A stretch of DNA of 64,000 nt, taken from contig NC_135413.1 in NCBI RefSeq assembly GCF_051991245.1, positions 32,885,862 through 32,949,861 on the forward strand, read 5' to 3'. Both the position numbers and the translations under genes were made by a program. Below the pieces are notes generated by a model. The model was not told the DNA's origin. It made no database searches and saw only the letters and a list, made by a program, of their open reading frames with translations. Position 1 is the first letter of the stretch. The number at the start of each line of letters is the position of its first letter. This DNA comes from Festucalex cinctus (Eukaryota; Chordata; Actinopteri; Syngnathiformes; Syngnathidae). This document shows, one piece after another, positions 29,946 to 42,300 of this stretch.

Positions 29946-30955
29946 CACTGCTGCGCCGCAATGACAAATAATTTGGACCCAAAAACATTTTCGAGTGTTT
30001 TTCGTGTGATCACGAAATGCAAAAACACGTTTTTAAAATCACTTGTCAAAATTATTTGATTTCATTGTGGCCTTAGAAATCTTCCAAAAATGGATTTTTG
30101 GAAGGTTTTATTTACGCTGAATTTTCTCTTATAATTCAAATACGTCACATGTATATTCACCTACATAAACGAATAATAAAAAAAAAAAATACAATCCAAA
30201 GTCAAATGTGATACATTGTCAATTATGAATATTTTTTATACTCATTTGTAAATGTGTATTCTATGCTTTTGACACTAATTCGATATCTTTTTTTCTATTT
30301 TTATTTTTATTTATTCATTTTCATTTGTCATTATTATAGCACGTTTTCCACATATTGCGTAATGAAGGCGTAGATGACGTCACCATGCGATTAAAATCCT
30401 TTTGGTCGGAAAAACAAACCAAGGCGGCCTTTTTTTTTTTTTTTTTTTTTTTTAAGATGTTTATTATTGAACAACACGTGACAAAACATCACAATCGACA
30501 AAGTTGTCATACAGAGTAAACTTTTTTTTTTTTCTATTTTTTAAAATTTTTATAAACACAAGGACAACTTCAAGAACAATAATTACAAAAAAAAAAAAGA
30601 TTCCAACCTAAAAACATGAAATAAATACAATTAACTCATGAATGGCTTCAAATGTGACATTTTCATAATCAATAATTGTATTTTAGGGCACATTTGATTT
30701 CATGCCACATTTTTTCCCCCCCTAAATATGAATCACATCAAATTACAAACACATGACACGAACATGTGTTAATAATCATAATCATAATCATAATAATACA
30801 TATTGTGTTGTTGACTGACCGTCCACTAAGGCTCGCATTCCAGAAGTCAGCAGGTTCCTGTTTTTTTTGTGTGCTGCTGTTTTGGTTAGCGACAGCGTTT
30901 TACACGGGCTCAAATTATGAGATCCACTCACCAATGAACACTAATTAATGTGTGT
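29660..30955. other. Intergenic AT-rich sequence upstream of FEZF1
   Basis: Two exact CREs (29812-29819, 30375-30382), a (TTA)n tract near 29916-29945 and long T-runs near 30430. No exon or mobile element recognised. Confidence 0.5.
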
Positions 30956-32525
30956 TTGTTTATTTGAGGGCGGTGTTCAATTTTTGTTCCAAGTGTTTGA
31001 TTTCGATTCATCTGAGAAGTTTCTTGTGCTGCTGTTTTGCGTCGCAACAGTTGCTGAAGGATGTCGTCATGAGGACGAGGATATTGATTGATTGATTGAT
31101 TGATGTTTTTATTTGAGGGAGGCGTTCAAGTGGATGATTTGCGGTCGTCGTCGAGAGCGTTTACTCGCCGCCGTTTTGTTTGTTTTGTTTGTGCACGTGT
31201 CGGGGGGGTTGAAGGGAGGAGTCAGTTATATGAGGGAGGGGTTAAAATTTTCAAGTGGAAGATTTTGACCGATTACTTTCCTCTGTTTCAGTTAACAAGC
31301 CGTCATACCTCAAAGAAATTGTCACAAATGGTTGGGTGCTTATTTGCGGGAGGCGTCCATTTTGTTCAAGGGGACGATTTTGTGAAACCGAGAGACTGTT
31401 TCGGTGCTGCTGTTTTTGTTAGCGACGCAGCATCTATTTGAGGGCGGTGTTCATTTATTTTTTATTTTTTTCCAAGTGGAGCTTTTGATTCAGGTTTCGG
31501 TTCAGCAGTTAACTGCTCGCGTTTCCCCCTAATTGATGAGTGAGCGAGTCTATTTGAGGGAGGCGTTTATTTTGTTTAAGGGGACGATTTTGTGAATCCG
31601 AGAGACTGTTTCAGTGCTGCTGTTTTTGTTAGCGACGCACCTTCACGCAGGCTCAATGTTTTTGTTGGTGGTCTGCGATTATGCGTACAAGCGCGGAAAT
31701 ATGGAAGCAGCATCAATTTGAGGGAGGCGTTCATTTTTTTTTCAAGTGGAGGATTTGAATTCATCAAGAAGAAACAATTTTGCTGCTGTTTCCACTAGCA
31801 ACAGAGTTCAAACAGGTGCAGCAGTTTACTGCTCGCGTTTCCCCCTAATTGATGAGTGAGTGAGTCTATTTGAGGGAGGCGTTCGTTCATTCATCTGCTC
31901 ATGTGGACAATTTGATTCATTTGAGAGACTGTTAAGTTTTCATGTGGGCTCAAAGTGGTCGAAATCTGTCTACAAATGGGTACAAGTTTTTTTGGGGGGA
32001 AAAAGGCAGTTATTTCAGGGAGGCATTCATTTTTTTCAAGTGCAAAAAAAAAAATGATTTGAGAGGCCGTTTACTTGCTGCTGTTTTGGTTCACCACAAA
32101 GTTGAAATGGGCTCCAAGTCGGATGTCGGATGTCGGATGTCGTCATTCTTATTGGTTGGCGTCTACTTGAGGGAGGTGTTCATTTGTTCCAGTGGATGAC
32201 TTTGATTCGGCTGAGAATGTTGCTGCTGTTTTGGTTAGCCAACAGTTCCAATTGGCTCAAAGTCTTAGTGGATGGAATAAATCTGCTCACTGCTCGGGGG
32301 AAAAAAAATAAAAAATCTATTTGAGGCGAGGTCTTCATTTTTTGTAAGGGATGAAATTGATTCATTTGAGAGACATGCTGCTGTTTTGCTTAGCAACAGA
32401 GTTCAAATGGGCTTAAACGGTGATGACCGTTTGCGAACTGACATAATTATGCTCACTGGTGGGAAAAATATGAAAACTACATTAAAATGTTTATTTGAGG
32501 GCAAGTTGATGACACGTGGAGGTTA
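30955..32525. repeat. Diverged minisatellite, about 12 units
   Basis: The phrase tatttgagggaggcgttcat recurs near 30961, 31108, 31228, 31345, 31435, 31552, 31716, 31866, 32012, 32165, 32320 and 32488. Several units continue with aagtggacgattttg, gagagactgttt and gctgctgttttggttagc. Spacing is about 90-190 bp. It fills the FEZF1-CADPS2 interval. Confidence 0.8.
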
Positions 32526-32610
32526 TTTGGAATATGGCGTCGATTTGTGAAAATAATTCTACGACAAACGTTTTTTACATTTGTACATTTTTTTTTCTGC
32601 TTCCTACCTC

Positions 32611-32990
32611 CAGTGGATATGAAAAGTCTACACACCCCTGTGGAAATGGCAGGTATTTTTTGTGGTCATCCCCCCCACAATTAATGTGACCTATTCAATA
32701 ATAAAAAAAAACAATCTTGATTGTAAAAATAACTGCGCTAAGGTGGTTGCAAAAGTGTGCACACCCTCTTCTAACTGCTCAGTTCGTAATGAACCAATAA
32801 AAAAACGAGTCAGCACACACCCGCCGCCATTCAAAGTTCTTCTGAATTACCCCAAATAAAGTTCAGCTGTTTTTAGTAGGCTTTTCATGACGTTTGTTGT
32901 AGAAAAAGAATCGTGGCGTCAATTTGTTTTTTTACATCGTAAAAACCTTGCATTTGAACAGGGGGGTGTGTAGACTTTTTGAATCCACTC
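32611..32990. mobile_element. Nonautonomous DNA transposon with about 28-bp inverted ends
   Basis: The left end agtggatatgaaaagtctac and right end gtagactttttgaatccact are inverted, continuing as acacacccc / ggggtgtgt. No coding sequence. Target duplication not evident. Confidence 0.7.
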
Positions 32991-33136
32991 TTCGCACCCA
33001 CCAAGCGCATCGTTCGGCTTGCTAGCGTTAGCCGCACTAAAAACAACACGGATGCTACGTTAGCTTAGCTTCTGGCCATTGATTTCTTCACTAACTTGAA
33101 GTTTTTGAAGGAAGGCGACGCGATGCAAGCGCCGAA

Positions 33137-33313
33137 TCAGTCGTCGTCGTCGTCCTGGTCGCTGTCCCGCATGCTGACCCCGTCCAGGCCGTCCCCCGCC
33201 TTGACGGCCAGCGTGGCCTCCTCCACCGTCAGCCGGTTGTAGACCGTCTGGTAGCTTTTGTTGTTGAGCGTCGCGTCCAGGACGCCCTGAAGACGGAAGT
33301 CTCGGTAGCTCTT
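33137..33313 (-). CDS. cadps2: CADPS2 terminal coding exon with stop codon
   Basis: 58 codons plus TGA at 33137-33139; acceptor GCCGCAG. KSYRDFRLQGVLDATLNNK, NRLTVEEATLAV and the acidic terminus match the CAPS C-terminus, the dense-core-vesicle interaction region. The 3' UTR and polyadenylation site were not resolved; it runs toward a minisatellite. Confidence 0.96.
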   Translation of the reverse strand, partial: KSYRDFRLQGVLDATLNNKSYQTVYNRLTVEEATLAVKAGDGLDGVSMRDSDQDDDDD

Positions 33314-36300
33314 CTGCGGCGGCAAAGAAGACGGGAGGGGGCGTGGCTTCGTCAGCTTGAGGCAAGGTTATTTGAGTTCACTAAAACTTTTAAAAATTAA
33401 AAAAAAATTGTTAACGAAATAAAATAAAAAAACGAAAACTAACAAACTACATGTTATGTTTGCAAAACTAAAACTATAATTTTCGCAAAAATTAATTATC
33501 GCATGATCCTTTGGAGATGATTTTAAATGTAATTTTCAATAGATTTATTTTGATATGAACCGGAATTAGGACGTTTGAAAGTGTGTCACACGGAAGTGAT
33601 GTCATCTCGCAGCAGCCAATAGAAAAGCACCAAAAGATGATGTCGCTCGCATGGTGCTTCCTGAATATTGCGCACAAGTCATACACATAAAAAAAAAAAA
33701 AAAAAACTAAGAGTGAAACTAACTAAAACTAAAACTAAGTGTTTATTAAATAACTAAAACTAATAAAAACAAAACAAAAAACAAAAAAAAACTAATTAAA
33801 AATAACTAAAAAAAAAAACTAATAGTGAAACTAACTAAAACTAAGTGTTTAATAACTAAAACTAATTACAACAAAAAAAACACCAAAAAACTAATTTAAA
33901 ATAACTAAAAAAAAAAATAACAGTGAAACTAACTAAAACTAAATGTTTATTACAGAACTAAAACTAATTTAAAAAAAATAACAGTGAAACTAACTAAAAC
34001 TAAATGTTTATTACAGAACTAAAACTAATAAAAAAATAATTAAAAATAATAATAATTAAAAAAAAAAACTCAAACTGAAATGAAGAATTCCAAAACTCTT
34101 AACAACCCTTGTTTGAGGTCATGAAAAAACAAAACTGTCAAACACAACCACTGAATGTAAAATCAGAAAAAGCGACGAGTGATAAACAGAAATTCGTCTC
34201 CAAGCTTTCTTACCTTGACGATCTTGATGAGGGTCTTGAGCTGGAACAGGTGCAGCTGGAGGTCCAGTCGATCCGCCAACCACACGCAAACCGCTTTCAT
34301 GGAAACGCTGTACCATTGCTGGGCGCACAAACAAAACCAACATGAACATGCTAAGAACATGTCAACATTTCTTTCTGCTTTGTTGCCCTTTGAGACTCGA
34401 GCAGAACTTCATCCGATGGATGATGGGACCAAAAACGGAAGGAGATGAACAAGAACACACCGCGGACGTGCTCCTCCCTCTTTTCTCCACCAGTTGGATG
34501 AAGCGAAGTGGTTGCGAATCCCGTTCTGGCGTAACGGCAAAGATCTCCTTTGACCAGGACAGACCGGCAGGATCGGCCTCCGACTTCCACCGCAACGTCA
34601 GAAATGATCAAAAGAAACAACAAAAGACGTCGCCTCCGGACCCAAAATCTTCTTCCTGAGGCAAGAACGTGAGCTGGTCTACATGAAAGTAGCGAATATC
34701 GGACTGCTTGTCCTCAAAACTGATCTGAAGACGAGGAACAAAGTTTTTCCACAGACTTGGAGGTACAATAGAGAAAAGATGATTCCAAGTCTAGGAAGGA
34801 GCAAGAAGGATCGAACTTCGAAATGACCTCAGGAAGACGATGATGATCTGGACTACTGGCCAAAGTGGAAAACTCAAAACAAGGTTCGGAGATTGTTCAA
34901 CTTCAAGGAAGCGTCCTTCAACGGAGGAATGAAGACCGCTCAAAATAAAGGATGGAAAATCTGCCACTTCTCCAAGTGATCCCAGACCAAAGAAAGACCT
35001 TAGACCAACCTTCACGTTCTTCAAGTCAACGAGGGACCCTTCACTCAAGTTCACGGAGGTTCTTCCGGACCACAATTTGAAGAACCGCAATATGAAGCAT
35101 GGATGACCATCAGGCTAGATCAGTGGTGGGCAATCTCGGCCCTCCAGGGCCAGAGTCCTGCAGGTTTTGGAGGTTTTCAATTCCGATCATCAGGATCGCC
35201 ATCAGGCTTATGCAGAGCTTGCTGACGAGCTGATCGCATATTAGCTGCGTTGGAGAAGCGGAAACATCCAAATCCCGCAGGACCCCTGGGCTAGATAACG
35301 GCTGAAACTTCACCCAGTCCCGCCTGCGACCGTCATTCACCAAAACATTTACAGGTCTTTTAAATCATGAGCAATGGAGGCAATTCCAGACCAAAGAAAG
35401 ACCCCAAGAAAGTCGCACAAGTTTTTCCAAGTCAAGAGAAGAATCGTCACGAGAAAGGAACCTTCACAAGGTTGTTTGAAGATCTGGACGGTACCTTGAT
35501 ACCTTTTTCGGAGGGATGCTGACCACTCTTATGCAAAGGAGTCGAGGTCATATCAGAGCGAAGAAGGATTTTTGATCAGCCTTCACCAAGACGTGAACGC
35601 CATTTTAATCAAGGTCAAAGAAGGAAAGGAATCAAGAACAGAATTCTTCAACGATGACATGGAGCTTTTTCAAGCCAAGGAAAGAACCTTTACTAAAGGA
35701 TAAAAGTGTTCAAGGTTAAGGATGATTTTGTCTCAGGTATGGAAGCAATTCCAAACCAAACCAAACAAGGACCTCAAGCTGAGAAAGGAACCTTGACTGA
35801 CTGAAGGACGAAGACCGCTCTGGTCAAAATGGAACTCCTCAAAAGGTTTGAAGGTTATCCCAGACCTCAAAAGGAAAAAACCTTTAGCAAAGGATAAAAG
35901 CGTTCAAGGTTAAGGATGATTTTGTCTCAGGTATGGAAGCAATTCCAAACCAAACCAAAGCTGAGAAAGGAACCTCGACTGACTGAAGGACGAAGACCGC
36001 TCTGGTCCCAGACTTCTCCTCAACTATGTCCAAGGAATTCATTTTCGGTGGACTTGTGAGAAGTTCAAATGTCACAGAAGAGTCGATACTGAAAAAGAAA
36101 AAGACGACGTTTTCAACGTCTTTTCTTGACTTGTGACCACTTGAGAGGCGTCCACCTTCCTGACAACCAGGAAGATGGACGCGATTAAACGCTCATCAGA
36201 CCACGCCGGGCCTGCTTGAATTCAAGCTACATCTTTTTTTTTTTTTTACTCTTATGTTTTCCTTTTTACGAGCGAGGCAAATAAACGTCACTCAAAAGCG

Positions 36301-39300
36301 TTTCAACCTTCAGCGAGGCGGAAAAAAAGATTGCAAAACCATCCGCAGGGTTCACAGCCGCTTTTCTTCCGATCTGGCGCCCGCGAATCAAAAACGGCGG
36401 AAAATCTGAAATCAAGCCTGAAGAGCGCATTGAGCCGGCGAGCGGGTGCGCCGCCGATTTCCATTCAGCGCGCGGGAAATTGCCGTGACACCGCCGCTGA
36501 CCCCAAATATTCCCACGCGCTTGAAGAGGCTGCAAGTCGTCCGCACTTCTAATTAATTTCCACCGCGGCGGAAGAAAAACAGCCCGGAGGTTATTTAACG
36601 CTGTGCACAAAAGCCCAAAAACCGGAGGGGTCGCCCGTACTTGATTCCGCCGATTGTCGGCGGCTCACCTCCGACCTCCGAGGCAAACTTGAATGATTTG
36701 AATAAAGTCATCAACGCAGAAATCTTATCAACGCGACTCAAAAAAAAAAAAAAAAGTCTTTCAACTTAACATTGCACCTGCCGAATTAACAAAATGACCT
36801 TTTTGCTTTTCATCGTCAAGGCGACGTTAACGATGACGACGATATTTTTTTTGTTTCTTTGTTTTGCGACATCGCCGAGATCAATGGACCGCGTTCGAGT
36901 CCTTGACTTACAACTTTGTTGAAGGTTTCCTTCCCAAAAAAGAAAAAAATCAAAACACGACAAACTTCCTTCAACACAAAAAGATGAATTTAAGAGCGGA
37001 CGATCGGGAATTAAGCCCGGATGTCCAGAAAAAACTAAAATCCTGACCGAAAACCCGATTCCGAGGACGTCGCACTTGACGGACGACTTTCAGCCACTTC
37101 AATCGCAACTTCAAAGTTTTTCGATGCATTGAAACTTGCAGACTCGTCGTGGACCACATGAGAAAGAATCTGGACTCAAGTCCAGATGACCGGACCAAAA
37201 GTCCGAGACGGTCCTCCAATAAATACGACCACGTCGGTCATTTTGAAAAGGTGCCAAATTACGACCAAGTGTTACGCATTTGAGTTGTTTTGGTATTTTA
37301 GCAACCGCCACGTTCAATAGTGCCAAAACACTAAAGAGAGTTTCAAACCCGGTCGGTCTGGTCCAAAGATGAAAGTTACATGTCAGTCTTTCTTTTGCAC
37401 AGAAGGTCCCGGGTTCGGTTTTCACTATTTAACATGACCGATAAAGTACAAAACGTGACGCATGGTCGTATTTTGGTGCGCGGTAAAACGACTAAACGCT
37501 CGTCATTGTTGAAAAGTCCGGATGACCAGATGGACAAAACTAAACGTTGGACTTCAAATGGACGACGACGGGCTTCAATTTCTCGCTTTTCCCTCCCAAG
37601 AAATCCAACAAAAATGGGGGGGAAGAAAAAAAAAAAAAAAAAGTTTTTTTTTTTTTTTTTACGTTTTTGGAACACAAAAAGTGATGAGAAGCTAAAGAAA
37701 ATTTCTCCATTTAAAGTGAAGATTAAAAAAACAAAAGTTTTTAACTTCTACTGCCAAAAAAAAAGTGTGATGATGTATGGCTGCTCGATTATGGAACAAA
37801 ATAATCACGATTATTTTGGCAATAACTGAAATCACGATTATTCAAACTATTTTGTTTTTTCAATTTGAGCTTCAAAATGTTTCCCACACGAAGATGACAA
37901 ACTTTTACACTTGCCAGGAGAAAATTCAGGTTTATTTTCTCCAATAATGTGATAACGCATTTATTTCCTCAAATAATAATCTGGCATCATATTTATTTCC
38001 TCAAATAAAGATGTCATAATTATAATCCATAACCTCCACTCGTGGAACGATAGTGAAAATCAAAGTTTCTTTTCTCAAATAACATTTACTGTATTTCCTC
38101 AAATAAAAATTTGACGTCATATTTATTTCCTCAAATAATGATGTCATAATTGGAATCTATATTCTCCATTTATTGTAGATCAATAGAGTGAAAATAATCG
38201 TTTATGTTCTCAAATAACATGATCATACATTGACTGTATTTCCTCAAATAAGGATAAATACATATTCCACATTGATGTAGTAAAAATGCGCATTTATTTC
38301 CTCCAATAATTTGATTCTTTTCCTTCTTGAAATTTGTTGCAAACTGGTCAAACGTGTCGTCGTGCGAAAGCGGCAGCATGTGTCAACTTGTGGAAATTGG
38401 ATCATCATATTGACACCAGCGGGGGGGCAATTTTATTTCTGACAGGAACACGCCCCCCAATCAGCAGCCACTCCCCCCTCCCGCCTTCCCACCATCTGCT
38501 TTCACTCTCGTCCTCTAATTTGCTCAATTAAGGAGCTCCTCCACACTCCATTTACGAGCCGTTAACGAGGTGTGTGCGTGCGCGCGCGTCGTCTTCATCA
38601 CGCTCATCATCATCATCATCATCATCATCTTCGACCTGCAGCAGATGAGGACGGACGAGGACGGACGAGAGCGGACGCGACAGATGCGACGTCTTGTCAA
38701 GATGAGACCACACGCACGCGCGCACGCACACGCCACATCCACGCGATGTCATCATATCGTTTTCCTTTCAGACGATTCTCAGACTGTTGACAAAAAAACT
38801 GTCGTAACAATCTACAATGATCGTTTTCATAAAAGTCATTGAAAAAAAACAAAAACAAAAAAAACATTTCCTTAAATTTGATGTCAATGATTGTTTTTGA
38901 CTGGCAGCCATTTTTGGATTTGGACGGATTTTGAAAGGGCCACACAATATTGTGTTCGATTACTTTAAAAACATGAAAGATTCGAGTCTCTTCTTTCATC
39001 AGGAAAAAAAAAAGTATATTTCCATCTGTTTCCATTTTGCAGCAATTAGCATTAGAATATAGCTTAGTGTCATCATTATTCATATTCTTGGTGAAATCAC
39101 GAGCAAAAAGAGCTTGTTGCAACATGGCCCCTGGTCGATCTCTTATACTCTGCTGCCACCCGCTGGCCGTTTATGTAATAACTACCATTTCTGCAACCGT
39201 TCTTTGCAGTTGAGAGGTTGCATCAAAGCCTTCTGTTTGCTCTAGCATAAAAAAAAACAAAAAAAACAAAACAAAAAAACGTGTAAATACGTCTTTGGGA

Positions 39301-42300
39301 CACAAAATATTTTAGTTTTTGGGAGCAAATGAGTTAAAAACTAAGCAAGTAAATATTTACTGTAAATATAGTGGACCAAAATTTCAACATAATTTCTTAG
39401 TGAATTTGTTTTTATTTTAAACAATAAAACGTACAGCGATTTTTTTTATAGAGTAGAAATTTAAATGAATCCAAACCTGAAAAGTTGCCTGTATTTCACT
39501 GAGCGACAAATACAAATGGAGCTAATTGAAGTAATAGGGCTCGTTTTCAACATGGGCCTGGTTGATCTCTTATACTCTGCTGCCACCTGATGGCCGTTTT
39601 TGTCATTACTACCATTTTTTATTTTTTTTATTCTCTGCAGTTGAAAGATTGAATCAAAGCCTTCTGTATGCTCTAGCATAAAAAAAAACGTATAAATGCG
39701 ACACCCAATACATTTACAACAGAACGTATTTATACGTTTTTGGGAGCATATGAGTTAAGCGGTTTATATATATAAAATATGTCATGTTATGTGTTGGAGA
39801 CACATCAAATGCGGACCCGTTTCATTTTTGATTTGTTTATGTTTTCTTTACCGTAAAATAAATGAATAAATAAAATAAAAATATTGATTGATTCAAGAGC
39901 AAATGAGGCAAAATGAAAAGAGGACGAGGAGGAAGTGAAGAAAAGTGAAGAGGAAGAAGTTTTGATGAGCGCTGTGGCTGGCGAGGGGGCGGGGCCTTGA
40001 CCTTCTTCCTCAAATGAATCTCGTTCGGCCTCACGCACGCTCGCTCGCTCGCTCGATGATGATGATGAAGATGATGAAGATGACGTGCTCCATTATCTTC
40101 ATCACACATCGCACAAAATGGCCGCTCGCTCGCTCGCTGGAAGTGTGACGGAGTGTAGACGGGTCGCGAGCGTGACTGGACGCTGGCGGGGCCCATTAGG
40201 TAGACCCCCCCCGCGCACACGCGCACGCGCGCACGCACACGCGAACGTCAGCGGTAATGTGCGTCCCGGGGCCGCTTTTGTGCTGCTAATGCGCAGCGAG
40301 GTCCGAGGCGTCATGTCCGCCCTATCGATCGGCGAGCGTGTTTGACGACTGCTCGCCAAAATATTTGCAAGGCGCCGCGGTGGCGGAAGGCAAACCAACA
40401 GCGTGTGGGACTTGCCAGTGCGTGCGTGCGTGTTTTCATATTTGGCCGCAAGTGTTTGCGGTGAAAACACAAACAGCAGCAAGTCAAACTCGTCCAGCAT
40501 TTCAGCTGATTATTATGCATGAAAATTAAATCACTTTATTTGATTGTTTTATTTGTATTGTTATTTATTTTATTGGTTTATATTATTTCGATGAACTTAT
40601 TATTTTATTTAATTTGTATATAATTTATCTATTTTTTTATTTTGTATTTTTATTCATTTAATTTAATGTTGTATTTAGCATATTGTGTATAGAAATTTTA
40701 CTTTATTTTATTTTTTTCCATGAGAATTTTTATGTATTTTTATATTATAACTTCTTACTTCATATTTTATATTCACACATTTCTTTTATTTTTTATTTTT
40801 ATTTTATTTATGTATTTATTATCATTTTATTCTATTTTAATTTTATTCATTTTTTACTTATCATATTGTACATGAAAATATAACTTTACTTTTTCATTTG
40901 AATTTTTATTATGTATTTTTATATTATAATAACTTATTACTTTATATTTAAAATTGTTTTTTTATTTTATTTATGTATTTTTTATTTATCTTTTTGTGCA
41001 TGAAAATTAACTTATTTTTTTAATTGTATTTATTTTTTTATTATTTATTTATTAGTTTTATATTATTATTTTATTAGAATTTTACATTACTTATATATAT
41101 ATATATATATAATATTTTTATTTTATTTATGTACTTTATTGATCTTATTGTGCATGAAAATTAACTATTTTATTTTTTAATTTTTATTATTTATTTATTT
41201 TATGTTTTTATATTATGCATAGTAGCTTATTTTATTATATTTCCATATTTATTATTTTTATTATTTATTTAATTTTATTGTATTTTATTTATTTATCTTA
41301 TTTTGCATGCAAATAAACTCAAGTCGGAAGGAAAAGAAGTCGTGCAGGTCGCAAAGTGAACAAAACGGCAAACCGAGTTGAGGAGGAGGACAAACGAGCG
41401 TAAAGTGAAGAGGAAATGAGGAGGAGGAGGACAAAAAAAAACCAAACAAAGAAAAAGGAGAAGGAAGACGAGGAGGCGGCGCCTCACCTCAAAGACTTGA
41501 TGGATGTCGAGTTCGTCGTGGATGCGCTCGCGGAGGACGTCCTGGTTCTGCCGCACGAAGGTGACGTACGTGTCGGCCAGGTCCGCGCCCGATTTCTGGG
41601 CCGATTTCAGACATGCACAAAACCGATTCTTGATGCAATTTAATGACATCATTTCTATTGATTTTTTTTTTTTTTTTTTTTAAAGTGGCCTGACAAGAGG
41701 CAACATCTCTTGAGCAAAAGGTGAAAAAAAAATGGGGATAAAACAATAAAACAACAGATAAAACAAGAATAAAAAAATAATAATTCTTCATGCGGCAAAA
41801 TAATCAAACTCAATGTATTCTAATTAATTGTAATTACTAGGGGTGCACCGATCACAATTTTCCAGCCGATCCCGATTTTTGCTGATACCGATTTTTTTTT
41901 TTCATGTCAAGCGTCTTATATTTTCAGTGTTCCAGTCTTGTTTCATTGGAAAACAATGAACAATATCGGCCAAATAATACAAACGGGTCGTTTTAACTGC
42001 GCATCAAGTGGTTCTCGCAAATAAAAATACAAATCATTTTCGTCATCTCAGCAGAAGAGGCTTTTTTTTTTTTTTTTTTTTTTTTTAAGACTGCTGAGGA
42101 GGGAGATGATATTGGTGGAAACGATCGGTTTATTTTTCAGGGATGGGCCGATCAGCCATCTTCCAAAATGAAGGAAATTTATCGGCCGGCCGATTTCCTA
42201 GTAATGACCTCTCGATAATGTTTAACTATTGGATGGCGGCGCACATTTTCGTTCCGTAGGCTGCGTTCCAACTATGTTTTGCATTTGCGTTTATTCATTA

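Noticed and set aside
31100..31441. 113-codon + strand frame with a recurring Glu-Gly-Gly-Val phrase
   Set aside because: The phrase comes from the minisatellite unit. The frame is not maintained from unit to unit, and stops interrupt it.
34119..34659. 105-codon + strand frame near the CADPS2 exon at 34214
   Set aside because: It partly overlaps the opposite strand of a true CADPS2 exon and has no recognisable domain.
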